Shown here piece by piece: positions 54,907 through 63,137 of a stretch of DNA of 64,000 nt. The position numbers and the translations under genes were made by a program. The DNA is from Microbulbifer sp. ALW1 (GTDB lineage Bacteria; Pseudomonadota; Gammaproteobacteria; Pseudomonadales; Cellvibrionaceae). Where the stretch lies: contig NZ_CP047569.1 of the NCBI RefSeq assembly GCF_009903625.1, positions 3,652,001 to 3,716,000 of the forward strand, read 5' to 3'. How positions within the stretch are numbered: position 1 is the stretch's first letter; every line of letters begins with the position of its first letter. The notes under the pieces were generated by a model. It was not told the DNA's origin. It did not search any database and worked only from the letters and a program-made list of their open reading frames with translations.

Positions 54907-55983
54907 TTATTTGAGCTGACGCTGCAGAAAATCCGCGACCCGCTCGGCCGTGGGATTGAACCAGGGCTGGAACAACCAGAACGGGTGCGGCGAGTCGTCG
55001 TGCGTCACCACTTCGCTGGGGATATCGTGCACAGCAAGCCGCGCGATGTACTGGTCCCGACCGGCGTGAAAGCGCGGATGACTGCTGTTGATAAACAGCG
55101 TTGGTGGCGAGCCCGCGCCGGCGTATTCCAGCGGCGATGCCTGCCGCCACAGATCCGGCACCTCTTCAAAGCGCCCGCCAAACCAGGCGCCAGCCGCGGA
55201 CGGGTTTTTGCGCGGATCATTTTCGAATTTCAACGCCATGGGCGTAATGAAGCTGACAACGCCATCCAGGTTGACGATCGCCTGTACGGAATCACGGCCC
55301 CGGCTCGGTACGGTGGCGAAGGCCTCCATCCCCGGCGTCACCCCCACCAGGGTCGCCATCTGCGCCCCGGACGAAGCCCCGAGCACCGCAATGCGCGCGG
55401 GATCAATGCCGTACTTGTCAGCGTTGAGACGCAGCCAGCCGAGGGCAGACTTCAGATCCTGCATGCCAGCCGGATATTGGGCCTCCAGAGAAAGCCGGTA
55501 CTCCACCGTGGCGGTAACGAAGCCCCGATTTGCCAAGTAGATCGCCATGGGCTCCTGCAAGGTGCGATTGCCCGAGCGCCAGCCACCGCCGTGAACCAGC
55601 AATACCGCCGGCTGCAAGGCCGCCCCCACCGAAGGCAGAAACAGATCCAGGTGCAGGGCCCGCTCATCGGATTCAATCCGCCGGTATACCAGGTTGCGCC
55701 GTACCTGAGTGCCTGCTGCCGGCTCTACCCGGGCAATCTCAATCGCCGGATACTGCTTATGCGCCTTTGCAAAGGCCGAATTTACGTTGAACGAATCATC
55801 CACCGGAAAGCGCTTCCCGGCGCTCGCCACAGGCGGCAGCAGGAGCAGAACCAGCAGCAGGGCAATCACCGGCAAGGTGCTCCACTGAAGCACGAGTCTC
55901 CAGCAAAAAGGGGACTGCTGCAGTACCGGCGGCTCTGCCGGGCAATGCCCCGGGGAATTGGCTCTGAGACTGCATTCAGGCAA
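54907..55983 (-). CDS. Exported alpha/beta hydrolase (BD-FAE/carboxylesterase-like)
   Basis: The protein has 358 residues. A hydrophobic N-terminal segment (about 32-52, VIALLLVLLLLPPVASA) acts as a signal or anchor. The catalytic layout is the oxyanion motif VHGGGWRSGN, nucleophile Ser in GASSGAQ, and probable Asp/His near the C-terminus (SSHPRFHAGRDQ and HDDSPHPFW). The GGGW and SSGAQ forms match the BD-FAE/feruloyl-esterase-like branch. It should hydrolyse an ester at the cell envelope. The substrate is unknown; the operon partner is the M42-like peptidase. Confidence 0.87.
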   Translation of the reverse strand: MPECSLRANSPGHCPAEPPVLQQSPFCWRLVLQWSTLPVIALLLVLLLLPPVASAGKRFPVDDSFNVNSAFAKAHKQYPAIEIARVEPAAGTQVRRNLVYRRIESDERALHLDLFLPSVGAALQPAVLLVHGGGWRSGNRTLQEPMAIYLANRGFVTATVEYRLSLEAQYPAGMQDLKSALGWLRLNADKYGIDPARIAVLGASSGAQMATLVGVTPGMEAFATVPSRGRDSVQAIVNLDGVVSFITPMALKFENDPRKNPSAAGAWFGGRFEEVPDLWRQASPLEYAGAGSPPTLFINSSHPRFHAGRDQYIARLAVHDIPSEVVTHDDSPHPFWLFQPWFNPTAERVADFLQRQLK

Positions 55984-56212
55984 GACTCGCCCTCCTTCTA
56001 CCTATAGCTACCTATAGCGCCGCCGCTATCGGCGGAGCGCTCAACGACCAGAAACCGGTAAACCATCGCAAATACCGGCCTTACCAAAAACGCGTAAACG
56101 CCGATATTAACACAGCAAAAGCGCCGCAAAGACCGCCACTATCGCGCCAAATCGCGGCCCGTCCCCATTGCCACTGGGCGCCACTGCTACTATTACGCCG
56201 CGGCGCCTCTTT

Positions 56213-56234
56213 TAATGGTTAATTAATGGTTAAT
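56213..56234 (+). repeat. Perfect 11-bp tandem repeat upstream of the cyd operon
   Basis: TAATGGTTAAT occurs twice without a gap, 15 bases before the cydP ATG. It covers the expected Shine-Dalgarno area or an operator. The 265-base gap upstream holds no gene and no FNR box (TTGAT-N4-ATCAA) that I can see. Confidence 0.6.
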
Positions 56235-56248
56235 CTGGCGGGTACACC

Positions 56249-56503
56249 ATGACGCTCTCCGACCGTCGCCTGGTGATCGAACTCGGCGCGGTTCTGATCA
56301 TCAAGCTTGCTCTGATCACCTTGATCAAAATCCATTACTTCAGTCCGGATCCCGAGCAGGCGGCCCCCGTCCCGGCGCACTTTTTCCCCCGATCGATTGA
56401 AGAGTCGGCAGAGTCCACAGTACCGGTAATCGAAACGACGACCAAAACAAGCAACAGCAATACCCAAGGCCAAAACACGGATCGCCATGACAAGGAGCGT
56501 TAA
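56249..56503 (+). CDS. cydP: Cytochrome bd oxidase small subunit CydP-like
   Basis: The protein has 84 residues: one N-terminal membrane helix (LVIELGAVLIIKLALITLIKIHYF, about 9-32) and a polar tail rich in Thr/Asn/Glu. Size, layout and position directly upstream of cydA match the small CydP family described for proteobacterial bd oxidases. Its stop is immediately followed by the GTG start of cydA, so translation is coupled. Confidence 0.8.
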   Translation: MTLSDRRLVIELGAVLIIKLALITLIKIHYFSPDPEQAAPVPAHFFPRSIEESAESTVPVIETTTKTSNSNTQGQNTDRHDKER

Positions 56504-58078
56504 GTGATCGATGAAGCCGTTGTCGACTTATCCCGGCTGCAGTTTGCCCTCACGGCCCTGTACCACTTTCTCTTTGTGCCCCTCACCCTCGGGCTGTCCT
56601 TCCTGCTGGCCATCATGGAGTCCTGCTATGTCCTGACGGGTAAAACCATCTACCGGGACATGACCAAGTTCTGGGGCAAGCTGTTCGGCATCAATTTTGC
56701 GCTGGGCGTCACCACCGGGCTGACCATGGAATTCCAGTTCGGGACCAACTGGAGTTATTACTCCCACTATGTGGGGGATATTTTCGGGGTTCCGCTGGCC
56801 ATTGAAGGACTGATGGCCTTTTTCCTGGAATCCACCTTTATCGGCCTGTTCTTTTTTGGCTGGGATCGATTAACCAAGGTGCAACACCTGATCTGCACCT
56901 GGCTGGTGGCCATCGGCTCCAATCTGTCGGCGCTGTGGATTCTGATCGCCAATGGCTGGATGCAGCACCCCATCGGCGCGGAGTTCAATTTCGAATCCAT
57001 GCGTATGGAACTGGCGAGCTTCAGCGATGTGCTGTTCAACCCTGTGGCACAGGTGAAGTTTGTGCATACAGTGGCCGCGGGTTATGTCACTGGCGCCATG
57101 TTTGTGCTCAGCGTGTCTTCTTACTATCTACTGAGAAAACGGGACATTCCCTTCGCCCGCCGCTCCTTTGCGGTGGCGGCGAGCTTCGGGCTGGCATCCA
57201 TCCTGTCCGTGATCGTGCTGGGTGACGAAAGCGGCTATACCGTGGGGGATGTACAGAAGGTCAAACTCGCCGCGGTAGAGGCCGAATGGGAAACCCAGAC
57301 GCCGCCGGCGTCTTTCACCCTGTTTGCCCTTCCGGACCAAGAGGAAAAGAAAAACCACTGGGAAATCAAAATTCCCTGGGCGCTGGGCCTGATCGCCACC
57401 CGCTCCCTCAGTGAGGAAGTGGTCGGTTTCGACCGCATCATTCCAGAAAATGAAAAACGGATTCGCCGCGGCATGCAGGCCTATGCCCTGCTCGAGCAAT
57501 TACGCGGCGGAGACACGAGCCAGGAAACCAGAAATGCCTTTGCCGACCTGCAGTACGACCTCGGCTATGGCCTGCTGTTAAAGCGTTATACAGAAAATAT
57601 TACCGACGCCACCGACGAGCAAATCCAGCAGGCCGCCGAGCATTCGATTCCCAGAGTGGCACCGATGTTCTGGACCTTCCGCATTATGGTGGGGGCCGGG
57701 TTTGTCATGCTGTTCGTGTTTATCGCCGCCTTTATTCAATCCGCCCGCCACCGCAGCGCCGGCAGCCGTGCAGTGCTCTACGCCTGCCTCTGGTCACTGC
57801 CGCTGCCCTGGATTGCCGCCGAGTGCGGCTGGATAGTAGCGGAATACGGGCGCCAACCCTGGTCCATCGCCGAGGTGTTGCCTACCTATATGTCGGCATC
57901 GTCCATCAGCCGTGGTGAAGTGATCGGCAGCCTCACGGCAATCATTGCGTTCTACACGGCCCTGGCCGTGGTGGAGATCTACCTGATGCTGCGCTTTACC
58001 CGGCTCGGCCCTTCGAGCCTTGGCACCGGCAAATACCACTTTGAAACACCGGCAAAAAAGCCGCCGCTACAGGCCTGA
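56504..58078 (+). CDS. cydA: Cytochrome bd ubiquinol oxidase subunit I
   Basis: The protein has 524 residues and starts with GTG; GGAG lies 6 bases upstream within cydP. It has about nine membrane helices, haem-ligand His in [16 protein letters not shown], and a long Q-loop, including [23 protein letters not shown], followed by the E. coli-like ATRSLSEEV region. That length (524 versus 522 in E. coli) shows the long-Q-loop type. Subunit I binds haems b558, b595 and d and oxidises quinol in microaerobic respiration. Confidence 0.97.
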   Translation: MIDEAVVDLSRLQFALTALYHFLFVPLTLGLSFLLAIMESCYVLTGKTIYRDMTKFWGKLFGINFALGVTTGLTMEFQFGTNWSYYSHYVGDIFGVPLAIEGLMAFFLESTFIGLFFFGWDRLTKVQHLICTWLVAIGSNLSALWILIANGWMQHPIGAEFNFESMRMELASFSDVLFNPVAQVKFVHTVAAGYVTGAMFVLSVSSYYLLRKRDIPFARRSFAVAASFGLASILSVIVLGDESGYTVGDVQKVKLAAVEAEWETQTPPASFTLFALPDQEEKKNHWEIKIPWALGLIATRSLSEEVVGFDRIIPENEKRIRRGMQAYALLEQLRGGDTSQETRNAFADLQYDLGYGLLLKRYTENITDATDEQIQQAAEHSIPRVAPMFWTFRIMVGAGFVMLFVFIAAFIQSARHRSAGSRAVLYACLWSLPLPWIAAECGWIVAEYGRQPWSIAEVLPTYMSASSISRGEVIGSLTAIIAFYTALAVVEIYLMLRFTRLGPSSLGTGKYHFETPAKKPPLQA

Positions 58079-58097
58079 CGCAGCAAGGGGATTCGCC

Positions 58098-59231
58098 ATG
58101 GATTACGAGACGCTGAAACTCATCTGGTGGGCACTGATCGGGGTATTGCTGATCGGCTTCGCAGTCACCGACGGATTCGACATGGGTGTGGGCATGCTAC
58201 TGCGGGTGATCGGCAAAACCGACATGGACCGGCGTGTCATGATCAATACCGTAGGCCCGCACTGGGAAGGCAACCAAGTGTGGTTTGTCACCGCTGGCGG
58301 CGCCATTTTCGCCGCTTGGCCAATGGTGTATGCGGCCGCGTTTTCAGGGCTCTATACCGCGCTGATCATTACTTTGTGCGCGCTCTTCTTTCGCCCAGTA
58401 GGCTTTGATTACCGCTCCAAGGTCGACGACCCGCGCTGGCGCAACATGTGGGACTGGGGGCTGACCATTGGCGGCCTGGTACCACCACTGATTTTTGGCG
58501 TCGCTTTCGGCAACTTGATGCTGGGTTTGCCATTTGAACTGGATAGCCTGCTGCGCCCCAGTTATCACGGTTCCTTCTGGGCATTGCTGACGCCCTTTGC
58601 ACTGATTTGCGGTCTGTTGTCGGTGGCTATGCTGGCGATGCACGGCGGCACCTGGCTGCAGATGAAAACCCGCGGCCTGTTGCACACCCGAGCCCAGAGA
58701 GTGACCCAGCTTTGCGCCCTCGCGGTGATCGTGCTGTTCCTGCTGGCCGGTATCTGGCTGCTGCTCGGTATCGACGGTATGCACATCGTCGACAGCAAAC
58801 CCCTGGGGGATAAAATCAATCCGTTGATGAAAACCGTGGCTTACGGAAATAGCGGCTGGCAAGCCAACTATCAGGCGTTCCCGCTGCTTTGGATGATTCC
58901 CGTGCTGGGTGTTCTGATGGCCGCCGCCACCTGGCTTTGCTCCCGAAGTGAAAGTCCGCTGGCGTTTGTTGCCAGCGCCCTGAGTATTACCTGCATCATC
59001 CTCACCGCCGGTATTGCCCTGTTTCCCTTTGTCATGCCCTCTTCCCGCGATCCCAATGTGAGCCTCACCATGTGGGATGCCACCTCCAGTGAACTCACTC
59101 TGGGGCTGATGTTTGCGGCCGCGGTCATCTTTATACCCATCATTCTGCTCTACAACATCTGGTGCTACCGCAAGATGTTCGGGCGGGTCACCAGGGAATA
59201 TATCGAAGACAACTCTCACAGCAGTTATTGA
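58098..59231 (+). CDS. cydB: Cytochrome bd ubiquinol oxidase subunit II
   Basis: The protein has 377 residues from the ATG at 58098, 19 bases after cydA; the open frame begins further upstream, but MDYETLKLIWW is the normal CydB start. Typical motifs: DGFDMGVGMLLRVIGKTD, GPHWEGNQVWFVTAGGAIFAAWP and TMWDATSS. It is a polytopic partner of CydA, sharing haem/ubiquinol function. Confidence 0.97.
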   Translation: MDYETLKLIWWALIGVLLIGFAVTDGFDMGVGMLLRVIGKTDMDRRVMINTVGPHWEGNQVWFVTAGGAIFAAWPMVYAAAFSGLYTALIITLCALFFRPVGFDYRSKVDDPRWRNMWDWGLTIGGLVPPLIFGVAFGNLMLGLPFELDSLLRPSYHGSFWALLTPFALICGLLSVAMLAMHGGTWLQMKTRGLLHTRAQRVTQLCALAVIVLFLLAGIWLLLGIDGMHIVDSKPLGDKINPLMKTVAYGNSGWQANYQAFPLLWMIPVLGVLMAAATWLCSRSESPLAFVASALSITCIILTAGIALFPFVMPSSRDPNVSLTMWDATSSELTLGLMFAAAVIFIPIILLYNIWCYRKMFGRVTREYIEDNSHSSY

Positions 59232-59293
59232 ACGCAGCTACTGGCAGCTACTTAGAAGAAATCGCGCGACAAGCGCATCGAGGAGAGAATCAC

Positions 59294-59416
59294 ATGTGGT
59301 ATTTCGCGTGGATACTGGGGGTTATGCTGGCCTGCTCGTTTGCCGTGGTGAACGCCCTGTGGCTGGAGGTGACCGAAGATATGGACCGCCGCGAGACAGA
59401 ATTTGAATCCGAATAA
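59294..59416 (+). CDS. cydX: Cytochrome bd oxidase small subunit CydX
   Basis: The protein has 40 residues: MWYFAWILGVMLACSFAVVN, then ALWLEVTEDMDRRE, the typical CydX single helix with Trp-Tyr N-terminus. AGGAG lies 9 bases before the ATG. It stabilises the haem centres of CydAB. It lies 62 bases after cydB, and its end overlaps the next frame. Confidence 0.95.
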   Translation: MWYFAWILGVMLACSFAVVNALWLEVTEDMDRRETEFESE

Positions 59417-59726
59417 CTTCAAAAATGAGGAATGGAGTCCCACGGAAAACCCCGCCGCTCCACCATCCATGAAAGCGCTGAGAATCGCCACATTTATTGC
59501 GGCATTACTGGTCAGTCTGCTGATCACTTTCTGGCCGCCACTGCTGTACAAAAGCGGCCAGGCACCGAGCCACAGCCTGACCAGCCTGTTACTGCTGGGG
59601 CTCTGTGTCGGAGTCGTTTACGGTTCCGGAATACTCAGCAAGACCCCGCGCAACTGGCAACTCGGCTGCGCCCTGCTCGCGTGGGTCTCACTGCTGGTGA
59701 TCGGCTGGCTGGCACTGCCCGGTTGA
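59403..59726 (+). CDS. cyd operon YbgE-like membrane protein
   Basis: Up to 107 residues with three hydrophobic segments. LLLLGLCVGVVYGSGILSKTPRNWQLG resembles the LLMWAVCAGVIHGVGF region of E. coli YbgE, and the position after cydX is the same. The TTG at 59403 overlaps cydX by 14 bases; an ATG at 59469 (85 residues) is the main alternative, and neither has a clear Shine-Dalgarno. The role in bd oxidase biogenesis is not established. Confidence 0.7.
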   Translation: MNPNNFKNEEWSPTENPAAPPSMKALRIATFIAALLVSLLITFWPPLLYKSGQAPSHSLTSLLLLGLCVGVVYGSGILSKTPRNWQLGCALLAWVSLLVIGWLALPG

Positions 59727-59748
59727 AAGCAATTGCCAGCCATGTGAG

Positions 59749-61158
59749 TCAGTGCTCCGCCTCGCCCTTGTCCGTCTGGAGCGACTCCTCAATCGGCGCC
59801 CGCCGCAGAATCATAAACCCTGAAATACCGGCAATAATCGAGGCCAAGAGCACACCGGCCTTGGCCTGAATCAACATCTCCAGCTCACCTTCAAAGGCCA
59901 GCTCGGCAATAAAGATCGACATGGTGAAGCCGATACCACCCAGAAAAGCCACACCGATGATGTGGTGAAAGGTTGCCGACTTGGGCAGTTCGCCCCAGCC
60001 CATCTTCCAGCCAATCCAGGTCGCCCCCACAATACCGATCAGCTTGCCAAACACCAGACCACAGATCACACCCAGGGTTAACGGGTTGAACACGGCCTCA
60101 GTACTGGTAAAGCTGTCGATGGGCAGCCCGGCATTGGCCAGAGCAAATATCGGCACCACGATAAATGCCACCGGCGTGTGCAGCCGTGTCTCCATCCGCT
60201 GCAGCGGCGACTGCACCAGGTGAATACCATTGTCCAACGCGGTCACCCGCGCCCGCAGGGCATCGTTGGCGATGATCTTGTCGCCGGGGCGGAAACAGCG
60301 GTCGAAGCTGCGGATGATGTCTTTCACAAAGGTACTGAACGCAACGGGATCGTATTTCGGCCGCGCGGGAATAGCCATGGCGGTAATCACCCCCGCCAGC
60401 GTGGCATGGACGCCAGTGACGTAGAGCGCGTACCAGAGCAGGATCCCCACAAAGATATAACCAGCCGCCCGGCGCACACCAGCAACCTTGAGCAGCCAGA
60501 GCACACCTACCAAGGCGCAGGCGGCAATCAGGGCCGTCGTATTGACGCTCTCGGTATACCACACCGCGATCACGATAATCGCTCCGAGGTCGTCCACGAT
60601 CGCCAGCGCCACCAGAAAAGTCACTACCGCTCGCGGTACCCGATTCCCCAGGATGGCGATACAACCCACGGCGAAGGCAATATCCGTGGCCATGGGAATA
60701 CCCCAGCCACGCTCTGACGGCGTGCCGCCATTCAGCAAAAAGAAAATAAACGCCGGCACCACCATACCGCCAATGGCGGCCATCACCGGTAAAACCGCGT
60801 GTTTCAGCTCCGACAGCTCCCCCACCAAGAACTCTCGCTTGAGCTCAAGTCCCACCAACAGGAAGAAGATGGCCATCAGGCCATCGTTGATCCAGTGGTG
60901 AAAGGTCATCGACAACGACCAGTCGCCAAAGTTGTAACTGACCGGCAGGTGCAGCAGGTGCTTGTACCACTCCTGCCAGGGGGAGTTGGCAATGATCATC
61001 GCCAGCACGGCGCACGCCATCAGCAGCAGGCCACTGCTGCTCTGGCGGTGTATGAATTCTTCAAAGGGCGTAACCAGACGGCCAAACGCGTTTTCCAGCG
61101 GGGCTTCAAATACCTTGCCCTTGCGTATCCTGAACTTGCTCAGCACATTTTTTGCCAT
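59749..61158 (-). CDS. nhaA: Na+/H+ antiporter NhaA
   Basis: The protein has 469 residues, longer than E. coli NhaA (388) because of an N-terminal extension (FRIRKGKVFEAPLENAFGRL) and a loop near 270-310. Core motifs are present: ASSGLLLM-like SSGLLLMACAVLAM, VALAIVDDLGAIIVIA with the paired Asp of the ion site, and GIGFTMSIFIAELAF near the end. It exchanges protons for sodium at the inner membrane. A single gene, convergent with ybgE-like and divergent from the TlyA-type gene. Confidence 0.96.
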   Translation of the reverse strand: MAKNVLSKFRIRKGKVFEAPLENAFGRLVTPFEEFIHRQSSSGLLLMACAVLAMIIANSPWQEWYKHLLHLPVSYNFGDWSLSMTFHHWINDGLMAIFFLLVGLELKREFLVGELSELKHAVLPVMAAIGGMVVPAFIFFLLNGGTPSERGWGIPMATDIAFAVGCIAILGNRVPRAVVTFLVALAIVDDLGAIIVIAVWYTESVNTTALIAACALVGVLWLLKVAGVRRAAGYIFVGILLWYALYVTGVHATLAGVITAMAIPARPKYDPVAFSTFVKDIIRSFDRCFRPGDKIIANDALRARVTALDNGIHLVQSPLQRMETRLHTPVAFIVVPIFALANAGLPIDSFTSTEAVFNPLTLGVICGLVFGKLIGIVGATWIGWKMGWGELPKSATFHHIIGVAFLGGIGFTMSIFIAELAFEGELEMLIQAKAGVLLASIIAGISGFMILRRAPIEESLQTDKGEAEH

Positions 61159-61336
61159 CTAACCCCAACTCCTGTTATTCACTTCGGCTATGAAATTTTC
61201 CAATTCCCGACCCCCGGGGGGAAGATTTGCAACGCCGGTCGCGGAATCTTCCCTGTTTGGAGGCCAGAGGTTAGCATGGCAGGCATTCCCACCTCCACGA
61301 CCGTCAAACCCTCGACCGTAAACTATAGTGCCAACC

Positions 61337-62089
61337 ATGACCCGTCTCGACCTGTTATTAGTCCAGCAACAACTGGCAAGTTCCCGCACCCACGCCCGCA
61401 AACTGGTGGATGCCGGCCGGGTGCTGCTGCGTGACGGCCACAGCTGGCGGCCGGCAACCAAGGCCAGCCAGTCGCTCAGTGAAGATACCCAGCTCAAGGT
61501 CGAGCCACTACCGGAAGACCAGTATGTTTCCCGCGCCGGCCTGAAATTGGCGGGCATTCTCGATCACACAGGGCTGAGTCCTGCGGGGTGGAACGCACTG
61601 GATGTAGGCTGCTCTACTGGCGGATTTAGCGACTGTCTTCTGCAGCGCGGCGCGGAGCAAGTTGTGGGAATCGACGTGGGCCACGACCAGCTGGCCAAGC
61701 CCCTGCGCCTGGACCCGCGCATGCATTTGTTTGAAGGCATTAACGCCCGCCACCTGACCGCAGAACAGATTTCGCCCTTCGCCGATCACGGCTTTGACGC
61801 CATTGTCATGGATGTTTCGTTTATATCCCAGGCACTGATACTCCCCCAGCTCCCTCCCCTGCTGAAAAGTGGCGGTCATTTACTGAGCCTGGTAAAGCCA
61901 CAGTTTGAAGTGGGACCAGAAGGTATCGGCAAGGGCGGACTGGTACGTGACCCTGCGCTTTACCAAGGGGTTCAGGAAAAAATTTGTGCGCTCTGTGCGC
62001 AACTGGGGCTGACCATCAGGGACTACATCGAAAGCCCCATCAAAGGTGGCGACGGCAACAGGGAGTTTCTGCTCTGGGCGCAGAAATAA
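61337..62089 (+). CDS. TlyA-type rRNA (cytidine-2'-O)-methyltransferase
   Basis: The protein has 250 residues from the ATG at 61337; a GTG three codons upstream is an alternative. An N-terminal S4 RNA-binding domain (RLDLLLVQQQLASSRTHARKLVDAGRV, about 3-62) precedes an FtsJ/TlyA methyltransferase domain: YVSRAGLKL, ALDVGCSTGGFSDCLLQRGA (SAM site), VMDVSFIS and VKPQFEVG. Members methylate 16S/23S rRNA or act as hemolysin A-like proteins by name only. A single gene divergent from nhaA. Confidence 0.92.
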   Translation: MTRLDLLLVQQQLASSRTHARKLVDAGRVLLRDGHSWRPATKASQSLSEDTQLKVEPLPEDQYVSRAGLKLAGILDHTGLSPAGWNALDVGCSTGGFSDCLLQRGAEQVVGIDVGHDQLAKPLRLDPRMHLFEGINARHLTAEQISPFADHGFDAIVMDVSFISQALILPQLPPLLKSGGHLLSLVKPQFEVGPEGIGKGGLVRDPALYQGVQEKICALCAQLGLTIRDYIESPIKGGDGNREFLLWAQK

Positions 62090-62105
62090 GTGACGGAAAA
62101 ATGGC

Positions 62106-62333
62106 CTACAGGATCGTTTCCAGCTTGGCTTTAAAGCCCGTTCTGGCGACCTCTGTGGGTGACGTACGACGCATGGGTCGCAGAACCAGGTTGCCCTGGC
62201 AGTTCGGGCAGATAGAACGCAGCTCTTCTACACAGCTTGGACAGAAGGTGCACTCGTAAGAGCAGATAAAGGCTTGATCGGAAAGGCCGAGCTTTGCGCT
62301 GCAACGTTCGCAGGCAGATTTCATCTTCAGCAT
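62106..62333 (-). CDS. DUF1272 zinc-ribbon-like protein
   Basis: The protein has 75 residues with cysteine pairs CERC, CSYECTFCPSC and CPNC, giving a compact treble-clef/zinc-ribbon of the DUF1272 family. AGAAGG lies 6 bases before the ATG. The function of the family is unknown. The upstream region contains a 14-bp direct repeat. Confidence 0.88.
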   Translation of the reverse strand: MLKMKSACERCSAKLGLSDQAFICSYECTFCPSCVEELRSICPNCQGNLVLRPMRRTSPTEVARTGFKAKLETIL

Positions 62334-62358
62334 TTTGATCCTTCTAGACTACTTACCA

Positions 62359-62389
62359 GATAACTCTGGGGGCTTGATAACTCTGGGGG
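62359..62389. repeat. 14-bp direct repeat upstream of the DUF1272 gene
   Basis: GATAACTCTGGGGG occurs at 62359-62372 and 62376-62389 (17-base period), 26-56 bases upstream of the DUF1272 ATG. It lies where a promoter or operator would be expected. The rest of the 259-base gap up to the pterin dehydratase gene holds nothing I recognise. Confidence 0.6.
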
Positions 62390-62592
62390 TCGAAAACTCT
62401 GCGTGTGAGCTGAACCGCCAATGACCTCTTGGCATTCAACATCTCACACCGACTGCCAGGTACTTACTCCCAAAAGCAAGCGCCCCACAAACAAGCGACT
62501 TCTGAACAAGCGCTACACCGCATCCATTAAACCGCAAGGGTACGGCGTGCGTTTTGACGAAATCTGGGAGTACAACGCCAGAAGTTGTCAGC

Positions 62593-62937
62593 TTATTCTG
62601 CGTCTACCTGCTTGTCGGTACGCGCAGCCATAATGAAGTCGTTCTTGTGCAGGCCGCCCGCCTCGTGACTCCACCAGGTGACTGTCACCTTGCCCCACTC
62701 AGTGAGCAGCGCCGGGTGATGCCCCACTTCTTCCGCGATTTCACCCACGCGATTGGTAAACGCCAGCGCCTGCTTGAAATTGCGGAACTTGAAGACCCGC
62801 TCAAGCTGCATGACGCCATCACGGACCTCCGGGGTCCAGTCGGGGATTTCCCGGATCAGCGCCGCCAGTTCCTCATCGGAAACCAGTGGTGCATCGGCCC
62901 TGCAGGCTTCACAGGCCTGAGCTGCGAGTTCTGTCAT
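62593..62937 (-). CDS. phhB: 4a-hydroxytetrahydrobiopterin dehydratase
   Basis: The protein has 114 residues from the ATG at 62937 (GGAG 6 bases upstream); the open frame extends to 62994 without support. The family core is [33 protein letters not shown], with the paired His and the W(S/T)H..GGL motif. It dehydrates the pterin carbinolamine formed by aromatic amino acid hydroxylases, or serves as a dimerisation cofactor. No phhA lies in the window. Confidence 0.92.
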   Translation of the reverse strand: MTELAAQACEACRADAPLVSDEELAALIREIPDWTPEVRDGVMQLERVFKFRNFKQALAFTNRVGEIAEEVGHHPALLTEWGKVTVTWWSHEAGGLHKNDFIMAARTDKQVDAE

Positions 62938-63137
62938 ACCTGACTCCTCTAACATACAGATTTCAGTGGATTGAATCGTGGCACTCGGCCACAAATTCCG
63001 GTTTTGCCACTTTAGCGGCCACCCGGATGTGAAACAAGGCGACGTGGATCACACAAAATAATTGCCGGATCAAGCGATAACTATAAGTCGACTGTGCTAG
63101 TTTTTGGCCATATCCCCTTACAAATTTGAGAGTGAAA

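Noticed and set aside
54829-55150. Upstream extension of the M42-like peptidase frame
   Set aside because: The extra 107 residues overlap the alpha/beta hydrolase gene, are Arg/Ala-rich and lack a signal or family match; the ATG at 54829 begins the conserved part.
56310-56335. TTGATC...TTGATCAA resembling an FNR/ANR box
   Set aside because: The half-sites are 7 rather than 4 bases apart and lie inside the cydP coding sequence.
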